A stretch of DNA of 64,000 nt from Lutibacter sp. GTDB lineage: Bacteria > Bacteroidota > Bacteroidia > Flavobacteriales > Flavobacteriaceae. Position numbers and translations under genes: made by a program. The stretch spans positions 1-64,000 of the forward strand of contig NZ_JAUYUD010000049.1 in NCBI RefSeq assembly GCF_030692605.1. The letters run 5' to 3'. Of the stretch, positions 63,209-64,000 are shown piece after piece (positions within the stretch are counted from its first letter, which is position 1; the number at the start of each line of letters is the position of its first letter). Under the pieces are notes generated by a model. That model worked only from the letters and a program-made list of their open reading frames with translations, did no database searches and was not told where the DNA came from.

Positions 63209-64000
63209 TTATTCTTCTTCTTCTGAGGTATCTTTTTTTATTTTTTTACTACCTTCATACATGTCATAACGAACAAATTTACAATCTAAATCACCGTTTT
63301 TTAAGGCAATTTTTTTGGAAGTTTTTAGTCCAACGTGCTTTAAAGCTTCAAAATCGGAAGTGATAAACCATACCGTAGAATCAGAATATCCATTTTTCAA
63401 CGTATCACCGATACTTTTATAAAATTCTGCAACGTCAATATTTAAACGTTCTCCATAAGGTGGATTGAACAAAATAATAGTTTTTCCAAAAACTTCTTTT
63501 ACCGAGTTGAAAAAGTTAACGTGATGAATTCCAATAAATTCTGTTAAATTGGCATTTTCAACATTTTCTATGGCTTTTCTAACCGCCGAAGGAGCTTTAT
63601 CGAACCCCATAATTTTAAAATGGCAATTTCTCATTTTTTTCAAAAGGGAATCTTGAACGGCAAAAAACAAAGATTCATCATAATCTTCCCATTTTTCAAA
63701 GCCAAATTCCTTTCTGTTAATATTTGGAGGTATGTTGTTAGCAATCATTGCTGCCTCAATTAGTATTGTTCCAGACCCACACATTGGATCAATAAAATTA
63801 CAATCTCCGTTGTACCCAGATAGTAACACTAAACCAGCGGCCAATACTTCATTAATTGGTGCAATATTGGTACTACTTCTATACCCTCTTTTGTGTAAAG
63901 AATCTCCAGAGCTATCTATAGAAACTGAACATAAATCGTTTTGGATATGAACATGAATTTTAATATCAGGATGTTTGACATCAACATTGGGTCTTGCATG
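63209..64000 (-). CDS. rlmL: RlmL-like THUMP-domain RNA methyltransferase, 3' part
   Basis: The gene runs off the window end at 64000 and its start is outside; 263 residues and the stop are visible. It begins HARPNVDVKHPDIKIHVHIQ, from the end of the THUMP region, then SLHKRGYRSSTNIAPINEVL, the SAM-site sequence FIDPMCGSGTILIEAAMIAN, FEKWEDYDE, and the catalytic NPPY in ILFNPPYGERLN. This order is that of the RlmL/YcbY N-terminal methyltransferase, which makes m2G in 23S rRNA. The tail ends in a charged KKDTSEEEE. Bacteroidota have a shorter form than E. coli RlmKL. Confidence is high on family. Confidence 0.92.
   Translation of the reverse strand, partial: HARPNVDVKHPDIKIHVHIQNDLCSVSIDSSGDSLHKRGYRSSTNIAPINEVLAAGLVLLSGYNGDCNFIDPMCGSGTILIEAAMIANNIPPNINRKEFGFEKWEDYDESLFFAVQDSLLKKMRNCHFKIMGFDKAPSAVRKAIENVENANLTEFIGIHHVNFFNSVKEVFGKTIILFNPPYGERLNIDVAEFYKSIGDTLKNGYSDSTVWFITSDFEALKHVGLKTSKKIALKNGDLDCKFVRYDMYEGSKKIKKDTSEEEE

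Overview
The window looks like a chromosome segment of a low-GC Bacteroidota bacterium, most probably a member of the Flavobacteriaceae. The evidence is the AT-rich composition, several matches to the Bacteroidota -7 promoter element (TAnnTTTG), a lack of obvious Shine-Dalgarno sites, and gene families and neighbourhoods typical of flavobacteria: a recQ/kdsD/tatC/AhpD-like/lptB block, a long bacteroidetal HU-like protein, a DUF4105 protein and an S9 peptidase. The genus cannot be given from sequence reading alone. No tRNA, rRNA, CRISPR array or transposase was recognised.

Region 1 (1-4700) is accessory and full of repeats. It holds the tail of a DUF559-type protein, a HipB/HipA-type toxin-antitoxin pair and an AAA/DUF4143 ATPase. 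These are separated by many copies of short palindromic elements (core CCCCTCTTGAGAGGGG), a nearly perfect tandem duplication of about 120 bp, and REP-like stem-loops. Region 2 (4643-5167) is an HU-related DNA-binding protein with its own promoter and a good intrinsic terminator.

Region 3 (5254-42409) is one very long, co-directional surface-polysaccharide locus. It encodes an ABC exporter (Wzm, and Wzt with a C-terminal substrate domain), GDP-L-fucose synthesis (gmd, fcl), a VioA-like aminotransferase, and an FdtA/FdtB-type 3-amino-3,6-dideoxyhexose pathway wrapped around a MaoC-like hydratase and an LpxA-like acyltransferase. It also has an ATP-grasp/SDR/metallophosphoesterase cassette, three methyltransferases, about 18 glycosyltransferase-like proteins, an O-antigen ligase-like membrane protein, a CapK/PaaK-like adenylating enzyme and an initiating polyprenyl-phosphate sugar transferase at the 3' end. 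The genes predict a heteropolysaccharide that is started on a lipid carrier, extended in the cytoplasm, decorated with acylated amino sugars and fucose, exported by Wzm/Wzt and probably ligated to a lipid acceptor. The dTDP-sugar feeder genes (rmlA, rmlB) and manC are not in the window, so they would have to be elsewhere.

Region 4 (42410-43090) is non-coding and carries a 122-bp unit repeated in tandem. Region 5 (43091-64000) is core genome: guaB; a porin followed by an FMN-binding protein and a four-helix membrane protein; a likely operon of nucleotide-sugar epimerase, S9 peptidase fused to a formylglycine-generating-enzyme-like domain, LysE exporter and HMG-CoA lyase; ftcD; a DUF4105/GNAT/YheT group; pssA; kdsD-tatC-AhpD-like-lptB; recQ (without the usual zinc cysteines); and the 3' part of an RlmL-like RNA methyltransferase cut by the window end.

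The best candidates for something not yet described are the fdtA-maoC-lpxA-like-fdtB cassette (a possible 3-hydroxyacyl amino sugar), the aminotransferase/ATP-grasp/SDR/metallophosphoesterase run, and the porin/FMN-binding/four-helix gene group. All functional proposals for these are inference from families and order.
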